DNA of 64,000 nucleotides from Pyronema omphalodes (Eukaryota; Ascomycota; Pezizomycetes; Pezizales; Pyronemataceae), in contig JAJJXM010000014.1 in the NCBI GenBank assembly GCA_024516155.1, positions 62,001-126,000 of the forward strand, in the 5' to 3' direction. Below the pieces are notes generated by a model. The model was not told the DNA's origin and did no database searches. It was given only the letters and a program-made list of their open reading frames with translations. This document shows, one piece after another, positions 54,650 to 64,000 of this stretch; the stretch's first letter is position 1; each line of letters opens with the position of its first letter. The position numbers and the translations under genes are program-made.

Positions 54650-55560
54650 GCAATGCATGCAAAACACCGTCGTCAATCGATCTTGTAACACTTACTTCCT
54701 TTTTGTTTCCCTATTCGACCCCTCCGCTCTCCCCTCCTTTTTCTATTTTCTCTTCCTATTTCCTGTTTCCTTTTTCCTCTTTTCTCTTTTTCAATCTTTT
54801 TTTCACTCTTTCAGTATTTTTCCCCACGGGAAAAGAATTCAATTCAATTGGCTAAAATCGCAGGACGAGCCATTCACTCTCAATTCCACCCCCAGCACGT
54901 TGCCGAGTCTCGCCAGCATCCAGCTCCTTCCTCGTTGACACAAGCTAGCATAGCGGAGCTACGGGGAGAATCACCGCAGTCTGCAGCTAACTTACGACGC
55001 GAGGAGAGGCGAGAAGGCGAGACCCTGGATGTGCTAGCAGGAAATAAACGAACGCCGGAACGAACGAAGGGTTCAATCCTTTACTCATTCTTTCAACACC
55101 TACGCCAACGAGCGACGAGCAGCGACTGACGGCGACGGCGACGGTGACGGGCGACGATAGCGATTACGTTCCTTTGAATTTTTCCTACGATAAAATATTT
55201 CTACAACCAGATTTTCTACAACTTGATATTTCTACATTTCTACAACAGGAACAGAGATACTGTGGCGGGTCCATAGGAACGATACTATACTACGCTGTAC
55301 AATACCATAATTTCTTCATCTCATATACAGCAACACTACGAATCAGCATTTACACGAATAACTATCGCTACTACCAGTGCTCAATTACCTGCGACACTTC
55401 GAAATCGTACAGCATTATCTAGATTGCGATTATCGTCGGAATATTCTTTTTCAACTTCCTCCGCGTCGCGGGGAGGAGATTGCGACGATATATTTAGACG
55501 ATAGGACGGACACAACTACATAGAGCGACAATCATCTTATAACCAAAACGGCATCACAAA
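54650..55560 (+). promoter_or_regulatory. Upstream region of the KCH-family gene
   Basis: A long pyrimidine tract at 54700-54825 (CCCTATTTC and TTTTCCTCTTTTCTC types), common in fungal promoters, then a mixed leader with repeated TTTCTACAAC at 55198-55250. The start codon context CACAAAATGG has A at -3 and G at +4. No clear TATA box at a fixed distance was found. Limits are approximate. Confidence 0.45.
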
Positions 55561-58500
55561 ATGGGTTGTTGCGGCGGGAGTCGAAAACCGGAGATCGTGA
55601 TAGCGGAGCACAAGTTTGCATATGTGGTCAGTGCCCTTTGTCTGTGTGTCTGCATTATCACTGTTCTCTTCTTCTGTGCGTGAGGGGGGATAAGCGAAGC
55701 GGCGAGCGATGGCGAAGAGTGAAAAGCAAGAAGCGAGAAGCGAAACTCCTCTCGCAGCAAAAAGAGAAGAAATAGAGAGAAAGCTAGAAACGAGAGCACA
55801 GAGAAATAGCGAGCAGAGAGAAATAGAGAGGAGAAATGCTGATTTTCAGGACAGAATCTAGCAGACTTCAACTCGCGATCCTGGATAAACTATTCAGCGT
55901 ACTTTTGGATCTATATGGGAACCCTTATCAGTATTGCGTGTTATGCTGCCGATATGTAAGTTCCATTTTTTTTTTCGGTGTGAAGTTCTTTTTTGAGATG
56001 CTTTTTCTTTTCTTTTGTGGAGGAGCATCATCGTGCAGCGAGTGCAGCTTCGCTTTCAGCGCACGGTTGGAAAGGGGCTGTGTGTGGCTTTTGCCTATCG
56101 CTTGTCTCGGTCGTGCAGCTGCAGTCGCTAGTTTCTCCTGCGCACGGAAGTTCAACGTCCATCATTCCTCATTCCTCATTTCTCATTGCTACTACCTCCC
56201 CCGTAAAACTAAAAAAAAAAAAAAAACAAAAAAAAACATCGAAAGCTCTGTAACTCAATAACTCAAAAACCATTCCTCTAACCACCCTTTAGTTACTCCG
56301 CGATAATTCTGCTCGCCTTCAACCGCTGGACCAACGACACACTCGAGAAAGCGTCCCTAATAGATTTCGACATAGCAAAAATTATATTCTCCGCCTGTAT
56401 CTTCATCTCCTTCATCCTTCTCGCAATCGATTGGTATTTCGCCATAAAAATCATCAAAAGCGATGGAGTTGCAGAAGCTTATATGAATGTTATTGCTTTG
56501 CGGTATAATTGTATTTGGGGTGGTAAAGGAAAAGGAGATACTGGTTGGAAACGATTTTTGGTTTTCTCGAGATTGACGAGTCAGAGGGGTATGGTGGATT
56601 ATATTGCGTTGTTTACGTATTTTGCGTTTAAAGGTATGTTGTGTATGTTGCGAGGGGGGATCTACTGCGGAGAATGATGCATCACATGGGGCGTCAGATA
56701 TCACCGACAACAAGGAATAGCACACTGACTGCTCAAGCACAGGATGGGTACGAATCCTCTTCGCCGAAGGTCCGCGGGTAGTAATCAACGCCCTGGTCTT
56801 CATCTCGGTAACCAAAGCGGACGTAATAGTAACCTCCAGCAACCAAGGAGCGCTTGCAGGTTTTGACAAATTCGGCAAAAACGTCCAACATCTCTACAAC
56901 GAAAACAAAATGCAAGTAATGATCCTAGGAACCATGGCATTTACCTCACTTATGTGGATCCTTGCCATCTTACGGTTGCTTATCGCCGGTATTGTCTATC
57001 TATGTTACCTCTGGCATGCCATGAGCGGAAAACAGTCGTTACGAAAATATTGTAAGGATCGTATCGATACGAGAATGGGGGAGATTGTACAGAAGAAACA
57101 TGATAAAGCTCTGAAAAAGGAAAAGGAACAAAGAAAGGGGTTGGGATTGCTGGAACGACAACCTACCATCCCGGTACTCGCGAATTTGGACGGCCCTGGA
57201 TCACATACGGAAACGAAGCAAAGGCCGGTGTTGAGATACTCAGCAGATTCTCAAGGTTCACAAACGAACCTTATTCCACACGCAACTGCTACTCCCCCTC
57301 CTACCTACGCCCCAACCCGCGAACCAACACTGCCTATAATCTCCGAAGATCCACGAAGAAACCGACCCCTACCCCCTTCAAGGACCGCTACCACGAGAAC
57401 AAACGCTTCCTCAACCACCCAGGGTTCCCGCGGTCAAAATGAATATTTCGATTCCCGACAACAGGAACCATTTTCTGTAATCGGCGGTGGTGGTGGGGGT
57501 GGTATGGGTGGTGCTCCTACTCGCTACCAGTCGCAGTCTAGTCAGCAGGGTGACGCATACCAAATGCAACCTCTTGCACCTGCCCGCGGAAATCGTTACG
57601 CTCCAGGAATGCCACAAGGAAGGTTCCCGGTGGCTCCTAGAGAACCACCACCAGCTGCTATCGCAGGATATACCGGGGGGCCCCGGAGTCAAACAGCTGG
57701 ACCCACGGCAGGACCTTATGGCGTGCAGAGGAATAATACCAGCGCTTTTGGTCCGCCGCCGAGAGCTAATACTGCGGGGCCTACTATGGGTGGTTATGCC
57801 CCGCCACCGCCGAGTAGAAGTGCTACGACAACACCCGGAGCTGGTGGTGCTGGTGCTGGTTCTTATGGTCCACCGCCGAGAATCAATACTGCCACCCCAG
57901 GCGCTGGTCCTTACGGTGCTCCTCGGGATGACTTTTATTCTGGAGGCAATAGTAATGTAACCCCGGTATCGGCTGCCTACAGTACACAAGAAGATGATTA
58001 CTACAACCACAACTACAACTACAATCACAACGCAGCATCCACAGAAACTCCCGATGTCGGTCCCTACGGACGGCCAAAACGCACCAACACCTTCGGTGAC
58101 GAAGATGGATACAGCGGGTACGATGTATCTGGCCTCAACACAAGTGCACCCATGGCACCACCCCGAGCAGCCACCACAAATCCCTTCCGAAGCCAAACCA
58201 CAGACCCCCAAACCATAAACCCCCGCTACGCACCACCCGTCCGCAGCCAGACCACCGGCCCCACAACAGCAGCCTATGGCCCCCCACCCGCTCTGCAAGA
58301 ACCCACACGAACAAACACCCCTATAGCCCCACGGATCTTAACTCCCGGCCAACAACAGGAGGATGAAGCATCCTACTACACCGCCTCTCCTTCGTCGTAT
58401 TATACCAACAACACCACTCCGATTACGGGGACTATTCTCCCCGCGCCTCGTGGTGTGATTAGTCGCGGGGTAGAAGTAGAAACGGCTACGGCTACAGCTA

Positions 58501-58961
58501 CCAATACCCAGGAGCAGGAGCAGGAGCAGCAGTCGGGGTACATGAGGAATGATAGTGAGGAAAGTTCGTTTCAGCACGGGGCTGGAAGGGGCGTGTATAC
58601 CGCTGGTACCGGAGGCGGGGTATATGCTAAACAAACTTACCAGCCCTCACGGGCAAAAGGGGATCGGGTGCTACCTGATGATGGTAATCATGGTTTAACA
58701 ACCGGCCTTGGTGCCGGTAGGTCTGCTGGTACCGGTGGTGCAGACGGTTATACAGGTAATGCTGGTGGTGGATTAAGTACGGAATTAGATGAATTTGGAC
58801 CACCGAGGATTAGAAGAGCGGTTACAACCCCGGCTCCTGGGACGGTGGATATGATGACCGCTAGTGCGGCGGTCGCAGCGGCGGATGGAGAGAGGAGGGC
58901 GGTGCTTGATGACGGGTATGCTGCAGATCATAGTTATCAGTCTGGTCGGGAGATGAGGTGA
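55561..58961 (+). CDS. KCH-family fungal potassium channel-like membrane protein
   Basis: Four exons: 55561-55630, 55862-55955, 56293-56633, 56743-58961, giving about 907 residues. Introns 2 and 3 are clear (GTAAGT...TTTAG with CTAAC branch site; GTATGT...CACAG). Intron 1 is less sure: the donor GTGCCC is weak, the acceptor may be 55861 or 55864. The start MGCCGGSRKPEIVIAEHKFAY is typical of the family of yeast Kch1/Prm6, plasma-membrane proteins for low-affinity K+ uptake linked to Ca2+ signalling. Conserved blocks follow: SWINYSAYFWIYMGTLISIA, LLAFNRWTNDTL, ACIFISFILLAIDWYFAI, KRFLVFSRLTSQ, RILFAEGPRVVINAL, SLMWILAILRLLIAGIVYL. About four or five membrane segments in the first 270 residues. 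The remaining 600-odd residues are a disordered Pro/Gly/Asn/Thr-rich cytosolic tail with repeated YGPP-type units. Host gene, apparently intact. Confidence 0.85.
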
Positions 58962-61279
58962 TGTGGGGAAGAAGGGGAATGAGGCGATGATGATTGTGGG
59001 GATGATTATCGTTATGCATAATTCATGATGCGGGATGAGTTTGTGTATATAGTTGTAATGGTAGAAGCATCTTATATGTTATATCCGCTGTTTCGCCTTT
59101 GGTTATCTTTTGGAGACGAGCTGGTATTAGGGGGATTTAAAATGTGAGCCGTTTTTCGAATTTTTTTACTCCAGGTGTGGGGCGTGTGTAGAGCGTGTAC
59201 AAATCGTGTGCGTGTGTGCGTGTGTACAGTATGCTTCGTGTGACTTTTGGGTTATACGATGTGCTGCACAGAGATTTGCTGGACTAGCGACTCGTTGTCT
59301 GCTCTCTGGTGTATTAGTGTAGCAGTGTATTATATCATAGCGTTCATTCTTCATTCATTATATTTCTTTCGCCTGTCTGCTTCTTCTTGGCCTGTTTTGA
59401 CATGAGGGGGGGGGGGGGGGGGGGGGGGAGGGGATGTGATGAAAATAACTTGCTAAAAAACTGTATTACTGATGGTCGATAATATTAAAAATGTCTATAT
59501 TGCACAAACACGATCCAAATGACGCTTGAATGGTGTCTGAATCATAGCTTGGCAGATTGCTCCATTGACAGATCACCAGAGCAGCCATCACCCAGGCTCA
59601 CTCGTCACGACTACGCAGACTACCCTCAACGTTTCCCTGGACACTGGGATCCGAAATGGCGTACATATTGTCTTGCACAATGCGATGTGAATATACATCA
59701 CAGGTTGTCGTGGCTGTTACTGAAATTAATCTTGATTTGATGCTTGGTGAGTACTATGGGGTTTACACGGTTTACGAAATATCCAGAGTTTACTGCAGCG
59801 TCCGCACACTGTGATATCCGTAACATCCGTAATCTCTGTGAGTTCCATCAGACACGGAAATTCGATAGTAAACCAGTACATCGATAAGTCCAATGAACTA
59901 GTCGGCATATATAACATACACATGGCCTCGAGGAATATCGACCGTATTTTTTGGTCGTGCAGTCCGAGATGCTTTGTTATCGGTTTTTGATGAAGATGGA
60001 AGATGGGAAAGGAAGGATGTGGAAAAAATGGAAAAACGGAAAGCAGGAAAAGAGAAGGAGGAAGGGGGAAGAAGAGTGGAAGAGTGGAAGAGTGGAAGTA
60101 ATGCACAATGCATAGTGGATATCGCAATAAAAAGCTGCAGTCAAGACAGGATCGACCGGGTTATTTGCTAAAACTACGAAGGGTCAAGAGTTCTGGAAGG
60201 TAGGTCCCATGAACTCGACTGATGCCTGCTTGTGTTTATTATTTTTTCCGAATGGGGAAGAGAGGGGATTTAGGGGTATGCAACGCTTTTGCTGGAATTA
60301 TTTCAAATACGAGCGATTTGACGGATGATGCTTCAGAGTTTGCCAGAGCGTGACAATGTTTGCTGTGTTCAGATTCTTTACATGTTTTCTGTGTGCTTTT
60401 TAATTGTTTTTGTTCTGGATGCCATATTCAGGTTAATTTGGGTTAGCGTCCAGAGATTTTCAAAATTATTTTATTATTGTTTTCCATTCTTGTGGTTTTT
60501 TGTGGCGTTGAGATGGTAAAGATATGGGGTATTTGGAATTTCGGTAATGTTGAATGTTCGGTGAGGATCTGCTTTATTTTTTTATCTTTTAGGAGCTTGT
60601 GGGTTCGTAGGTTTCAAAAAGGTCACAGGGTTGCGCAAAACCGAGGACGGGAGGGTGTGGGGTTTGGTTATCTAAGAAAGATTTTTATGTTAAGCGAGCA
60701 AGACGCGGGGAGCTAGAAGCTAGAAGTTAGAAGTTAGAAGCTGGCAGCGAGAAGGAAGAGATATATTATATTCGCTTTGTGTTTTATCTTATATTGTCTC
60801 AAAATCGATATTTGAGCTTCCGTTCTTGTTCGCTTTCGGGGTTTAGAGTATGTGAGAAGATTCGCTTCATTTTAATTCTTATGTTTCGGAATGTACGTAG
60901 AAGAATGTGCAGTGTTGAATAATGGCTTCCATGCTAGCTTTTGGTTCTCGGGGATGGTTTGAGGTTTGAAGAGAATAAATGTGAAAAGAAAATTAAAAGA
61001 GAAAAAGTATGTGTTAAATGTGATTTTGATTGTGATTTGATTTGATTTGATTTGATTTTCTTGAACGTTCCAAACCTTAAGGTTATGACGTATGCCACAG
61101 TATAATTACATTTCGAGGCTCCAGCTGTTACCTTAGAGTCTCGCTGGCATCCGCCCCAGAGCGTACTTAATTTCTTGCGCCTGTTGCCACCTCTCTTCTT
61201 CCTACTGGTTTTCATTCTCGTCGTTACATTTTGGAGTCTTGTTTGGTCTTTTCCCACCCGGAACTCTCACCTCGACACT
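58962..61279. other. Host intergenic DNA 3' of the KCH-family gene
   Basis: AT-rich, without a convincing gene. Holds the 3' UTR, a run of 23 G at 59406-59428, a (GCTAGAA/GTTAGAA) heptamer repeat at 60712-60742 and a TTTGA microsatellite at 61030-61060. Confidence 0.55.
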
Positions 61280-61293
61280 CTCACCCCGTTATT

Positions 61294-62163
61294 ATTTATT
61301 ATTATATTGAATCATACGCTGACCGAGGCCTAAAAGGCCCATGCAGGAAAAAACTACAACAAAACAGCCAATACCGGTCCTCGTGAAATTAACCACCTCA
61401 TCAGATATCCACCTGATTACGATATGAAAAAAAAAACAAAGAACAGAAAAAAAAGACAACAAAATCAATGCCGAGAAAAAGAAAAAGAAAAACAAAAGAG
61501 TGATATAGATCACCGCGAAACAAACTCCTCTGTTTGAATGTAAATTCTGAGTGGTACCTTTATGGCATCCTGCTCCACTCTCTTTCCCACACCTGTCCGT
61601 TGAAGAAAATCCAATGCATGTTCTGTCAACCGTTCATATTGGAACAACGCCACCGCATTCATCCTTGTTCCTCGACCCATTTTCTTCCCCTTCACCTTCT
61701 CAACCTTCTTCTTCAGCACCCACAGATCTCTCTTCAATGCCTTACATTCGCCGAACAGGTGTCCCCGGGTTTGTCTTTTACCCGAATAGCAAAACCAGCA
61801 ACTATCCGAGTCTTTCTTCTTGACTCGTACAAGATGTGTCCCAATTAGAGCGTGGCCAGACGCTAATTGGAGGAAAACAGCTGCTTTCCTTTTCGGGATC
61901 TTGTGAAGAGCCTGTCTTATTCCCCAGGATTTTTTCAGTCGGTATGATCGGCTTTTTTCCAGGCTTTTCTTGATCCATTCTGTCGTGAGTTTGGTAGATC
62001 GTTCTGTGGCGAACCGGTTGACATGAGCAAGTGATGCCCATTTCATTGGTGCACACTTTTGCATGAGACATGTATATGTATCCCCGCATTGGTGTGCTGC
62101 CGCTCTTTTTGCTGCAGCGTCTGCCATCTCATTCCCGGTGATTCCAATATGACTTGGGATCCA
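61294..62163 (-). mobile_element. LINE L6, 5'-truncated, different clade
   Basis: 870-base minus-strand LINE end with a perfect 14-bp duplication CTCACCCCGTTATT (61280-61293, 62164-62177). It begins in RNase H (SHIGITGNEMADAAAKRAAA) and ends in an AATAATAAATAATAA tail at about 61294-61310. The protein and tail differ from L1-L5, so it is a separate LINE family. Confidence 0.88.
61510..62163 (-). pseudogene. LINE L6 ORF2 C-terminal fragment
   Basis: About 217 codons open from the truncation point. It holds the end of RNase H (HIGITGNEMADAAAKRAA with the last catalytic Asp), a basic linker and a C-terminal zinc knuckle CWFCYSGKRQTRGHLFGEC, then a helical tail (RLTEHALDFLQRTGVGKR). The coding part shows no break, so the copy is fairly young, but it lacks endonuclease and RT. 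Confidence 0.85.
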
Positions 62164-62308
62164 CTCACCCCGTTATTCGTACCCTGTCTCTGCCCTCTTC
62201 TGCTCTCCTTAACTCGTGTTCAATGTGAGATCAAGTGAAATCTGGTGAAAGATTGTGGAAAACTTGGAAAGAGTGAAGAGTGCAGAAGTGCTTTTTCGAT
62301 AATATTTA

Positions 62309-62631
62309 GAGGCGTCGGGGGGAAAGCGAACGCGGGGGTATAACGAACGCCAAGCCAACATGGGTCTTTGTGGTAATGATCGACGTGGGCAGCGGGCGAG
62401 AGCTCGAGGGCGAGAGGGCTCACAGCGGGGGGAGAGAGGAGCGAGAGCGCTCAGGTTCGCTACATACATAGAAAATTGTACTATTCTGTGCGCCCAAAAA
62501 CATCGTCATCCTCTGAAACATCATCAACTTCAACTTCAACTGCGGAGTCGCTGGTTTGCCCGTTGCCAGCGTCTGATTATGTTGGCTTGGCGTTCGTTAT
62601 ACCCCCGCGTTCGCTTTCCCCCCGACGCCTC
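62309..62631. mobile_element. MITE M1, TA-flanked
   Basis: 323 bases with perfect 51-bp terminal inverted repeats (62309-62359 and 62581-62631; ends GAGGCGTCGGGGG...CCCCCGACGCCTC) flanked by TA on both sides (62307-62308, 62632-62633). TA duplications are typical of Tc1/mariner-type transposition. Internal sequence has no gene. Confidence 0.9.
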
Positions 62632-62828
62632 TATCCAGTTTCGTAACGTTTGAGCATCAGCTTAGCGCACTTGTGAACGTTATTCATACAGATACATATG
62701 TAATGGGGACACCGGGGAGCGGGAGGGACAGAGAAAGGAAGAAAAAGAGACATAGAGGGAGCAGAGTTCGTCATGGGGGATCAATTCTTTTGCATGCACC
62801 TTAGAGCCGCAAAGAGCCTCGACAAGTA

Positions 62829-63185
62829 GAGGCGCCGGGGCGAAAGCCAGCGCGGGGATATAACGAACGCCAAGCCAATATGGTGCCTTTCAAGAAGTGA
62901 TCTGCAATGTGCTATCAGCGGGCAAACCAGCGACTCCGCGGTTGAAGTTGAAGTTGATGATGTTTCAGAGGACGACAATGTCTTTGGGCGCACATAAAAG
63001 TACAATTTTCATGTATGTAGCGAACCTGAGCGCTCTCGCTCCTCTCTCCCCCCGCTGTGAGCCCTCCCCACCCTCCGCCTTCGCCATCGAGCGCTCGCCC
63101 GCTGCCCACGTCGATCATTACCACAAAGACCCATGTTGGCTTGGCGTTCGTTATACCCCCGCGTTCGCTTTCGCCCCGGCGCCTC
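62829..63185. mobile_element. MITE M2, TA-flanked, opposite orientation
   Basis: 357 bases, 51-bp inverted repeats at 62829-62879 and 63135-63185 (ends GAGGCGCCGGGGC...GCCCCGGCGCCTC, with a few internal differences), TA on both sides (62827-62828, 63186-63187). The interior is the reverse complement of M1's interior with indels, so it is the same family inserted the other way round, 197 bases from M1. Confidence 0.9.
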
Positions 63186-63187
63186 TA

Positions 63188-64000
63188 CCCAAAATACATA
63201 CTAATTCGAACGACACATGATGACTATGGATCACCCTAACCCTGACCCTTAACTTCACTAATCCCTCTTGTGAAACATTAGAAGAGAGCGTGATGAAAGT
63301 GTCGTATTTACAGTTCAGATAGCGTACTCGGCGGTGGAATTTTGATTGAGGATGCGTCAGGAAATGGTGTATATGTTAGGCCACTAGTCGGCCTCCCTGA
63401 GCGATCTGAATTTCTTTTTATAAACCCAAATGCCAAGTCGCTACCCAAGCTAGATAGTGGTCACCACATACTAAACATCGAAGTTGAGCAATACGCTATC
63501 GTGCCATACCGCAGGAGAGCAGGGTTGAACGAGCAATGATGGATTCCGGCGTCTTGCCAAGACTCCGACTTTTCTCAGACTATCACTGCAAATCTCATTT
63601 CTAATTCAGAAAAGACGGATAAAAATAGAAGAAGAAATACTGATCATGGTCATAGAAGAACGAGAACGTATATAACAGAATGAAACATTTCCTACACCCG
63701 AAAAATGACATACTTTCTCCCTCAGCGCAGCACTAAGTCAACACCACACATTCTTCCACAAACCCCGCCTTCATTCCTCTGTGCCCGATTCCTATCCCAG
63801 CATTCTAGATGTACCTTCAGAATAAGAAAGTACCTGTTATAACAGATTAGAACGAAAATACGGGCGTTGGCTGTGCAGTTGAATCACTGCAACTACTGCG
63901 GCCATGCGTATTCTGGAAGTTGATGTCGATATTATCTACATGTTTGAAGGCCTGATCACCTGCTCTTGGCGACGAGAACAGGAGTCAGGATTTTCTTTAT
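63188..64000. other. Host DNA, nothing firm
   Basis: Short frames only. A 65-codon frame (63342-63539) has no recognised motif. A GAAGTTGAGC segment near 63481 faintly recalls 5S rRNA but the rest does not fit. Confidence 0.4.

Noticed and set aside
57411..58298. 295-codon frame antisense to the KCH-family gene
   Set aside because: It is a shadow of the low-complexity tail; its composition mirrors the sense codons.
59406..59428. Run of 23 G as a functional G-quadruplex site
   Set aside because: A homopolymer of this kind may be partly a sequencing or assembly artefact; nothing around it supports a function.
63440..63570. Possible 5S rRNA-like segment (ACCACATACTAAACATCGAAGTTGAGC)
   Set aside because: Only short pieces recall 5S rRNA; the GGGTGGGTGACC part and closing stem are not found. 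A covariance-model search would decide.

Overview
The window reads as a filamentous ascomycete chromosome. Its host gene is split by three short spliceosomal introns and encodes a protein of the fungal KCH potassium-channel family. The transposons are the mix usual in Pezizomycotina: Tad-type LINEs, Ty3 chromoviruses and a KDZ transposase. The heavy Ty3 nesting would suit a Pezizomycete, perhaps a truffle relative, but I cannot fix the genus from sequence alone. About the first 51 kb is transposon layered on transposon; the last 13 kb is gene-poor host DNA with one clear gene.

Block A (1-26.4 kb). Three 5'-truncated LINE copies (L1-L3) lie head to tail, followed by a 53-bp minisatellite. A full-length Tad-like LINE (L4, 3692-26327, 14-bp target duplication) sits in that minisatellite. 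A Ty3 chromovirus (T1, 5699-21397, TSD CACCG) is inserted in L4 ORF1. A second chromovirus family (T2, 12533-20042, TSD GGTGG) is inserted in T1 gag. A separate 1.77-kb element with CCCT...AGGG ends, filled with GTGTTTAAA repeats (D1, 9693-11457), is inserted in the T1 protease. Removing the nested parts leaves a 6.9-kb LINE and a 6.4-kb Ty3, and the second copy of that Ty3 (T4) is also 6.4 kb, so the boundaries agree.

Block B (26.4-31.8 kb). A decayed KDZ transposase gene on the minus strand is followed by three hairpin-rich tandem units, a 51-bp palindrome, a solo LTR, and a spacer with many short palindromes and GGGTTA motifs.

Block C (31.8-51.2 kb). Ty3 T3 (31808-48516, TSD ATATC) contains LINE L5. 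L5 abuts Ty3 T4 (35024-45452, TSD CTTTC). The 3' LTR of T4 holds an ORF1-only LINE derivative N1 (41092-45095), and N1 holds a second, opposite copy N2 (41238-43230). To the right lie the remains of another Ty3 (T5), itself carrying a solo LTR.

Block D (51.2-64 kb). Host DNA with the KCH-family gene (55561-58961), a short LINE tail (L6) and two TA-flanked MITEs with perfect or near-perfect 51-bp terminal inverted repeats.

Four observations stand out. D1 looks like an unusual repeat-packed DNA element. T2 carries a third reading frame after pol with Cys/His clusters and a C-terminal membrane segment. Both Ty3 families have a PBS complementary to a site inside their own LTR, about 32 nt after a TATA-like box, which suggests self-primed reverse transcription. 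N1 and N2 are ORF1-only LINE derivatives with intact reading frames. None of the autonomous elements looks fully intact; many breaks are C-to-T type stop codons.
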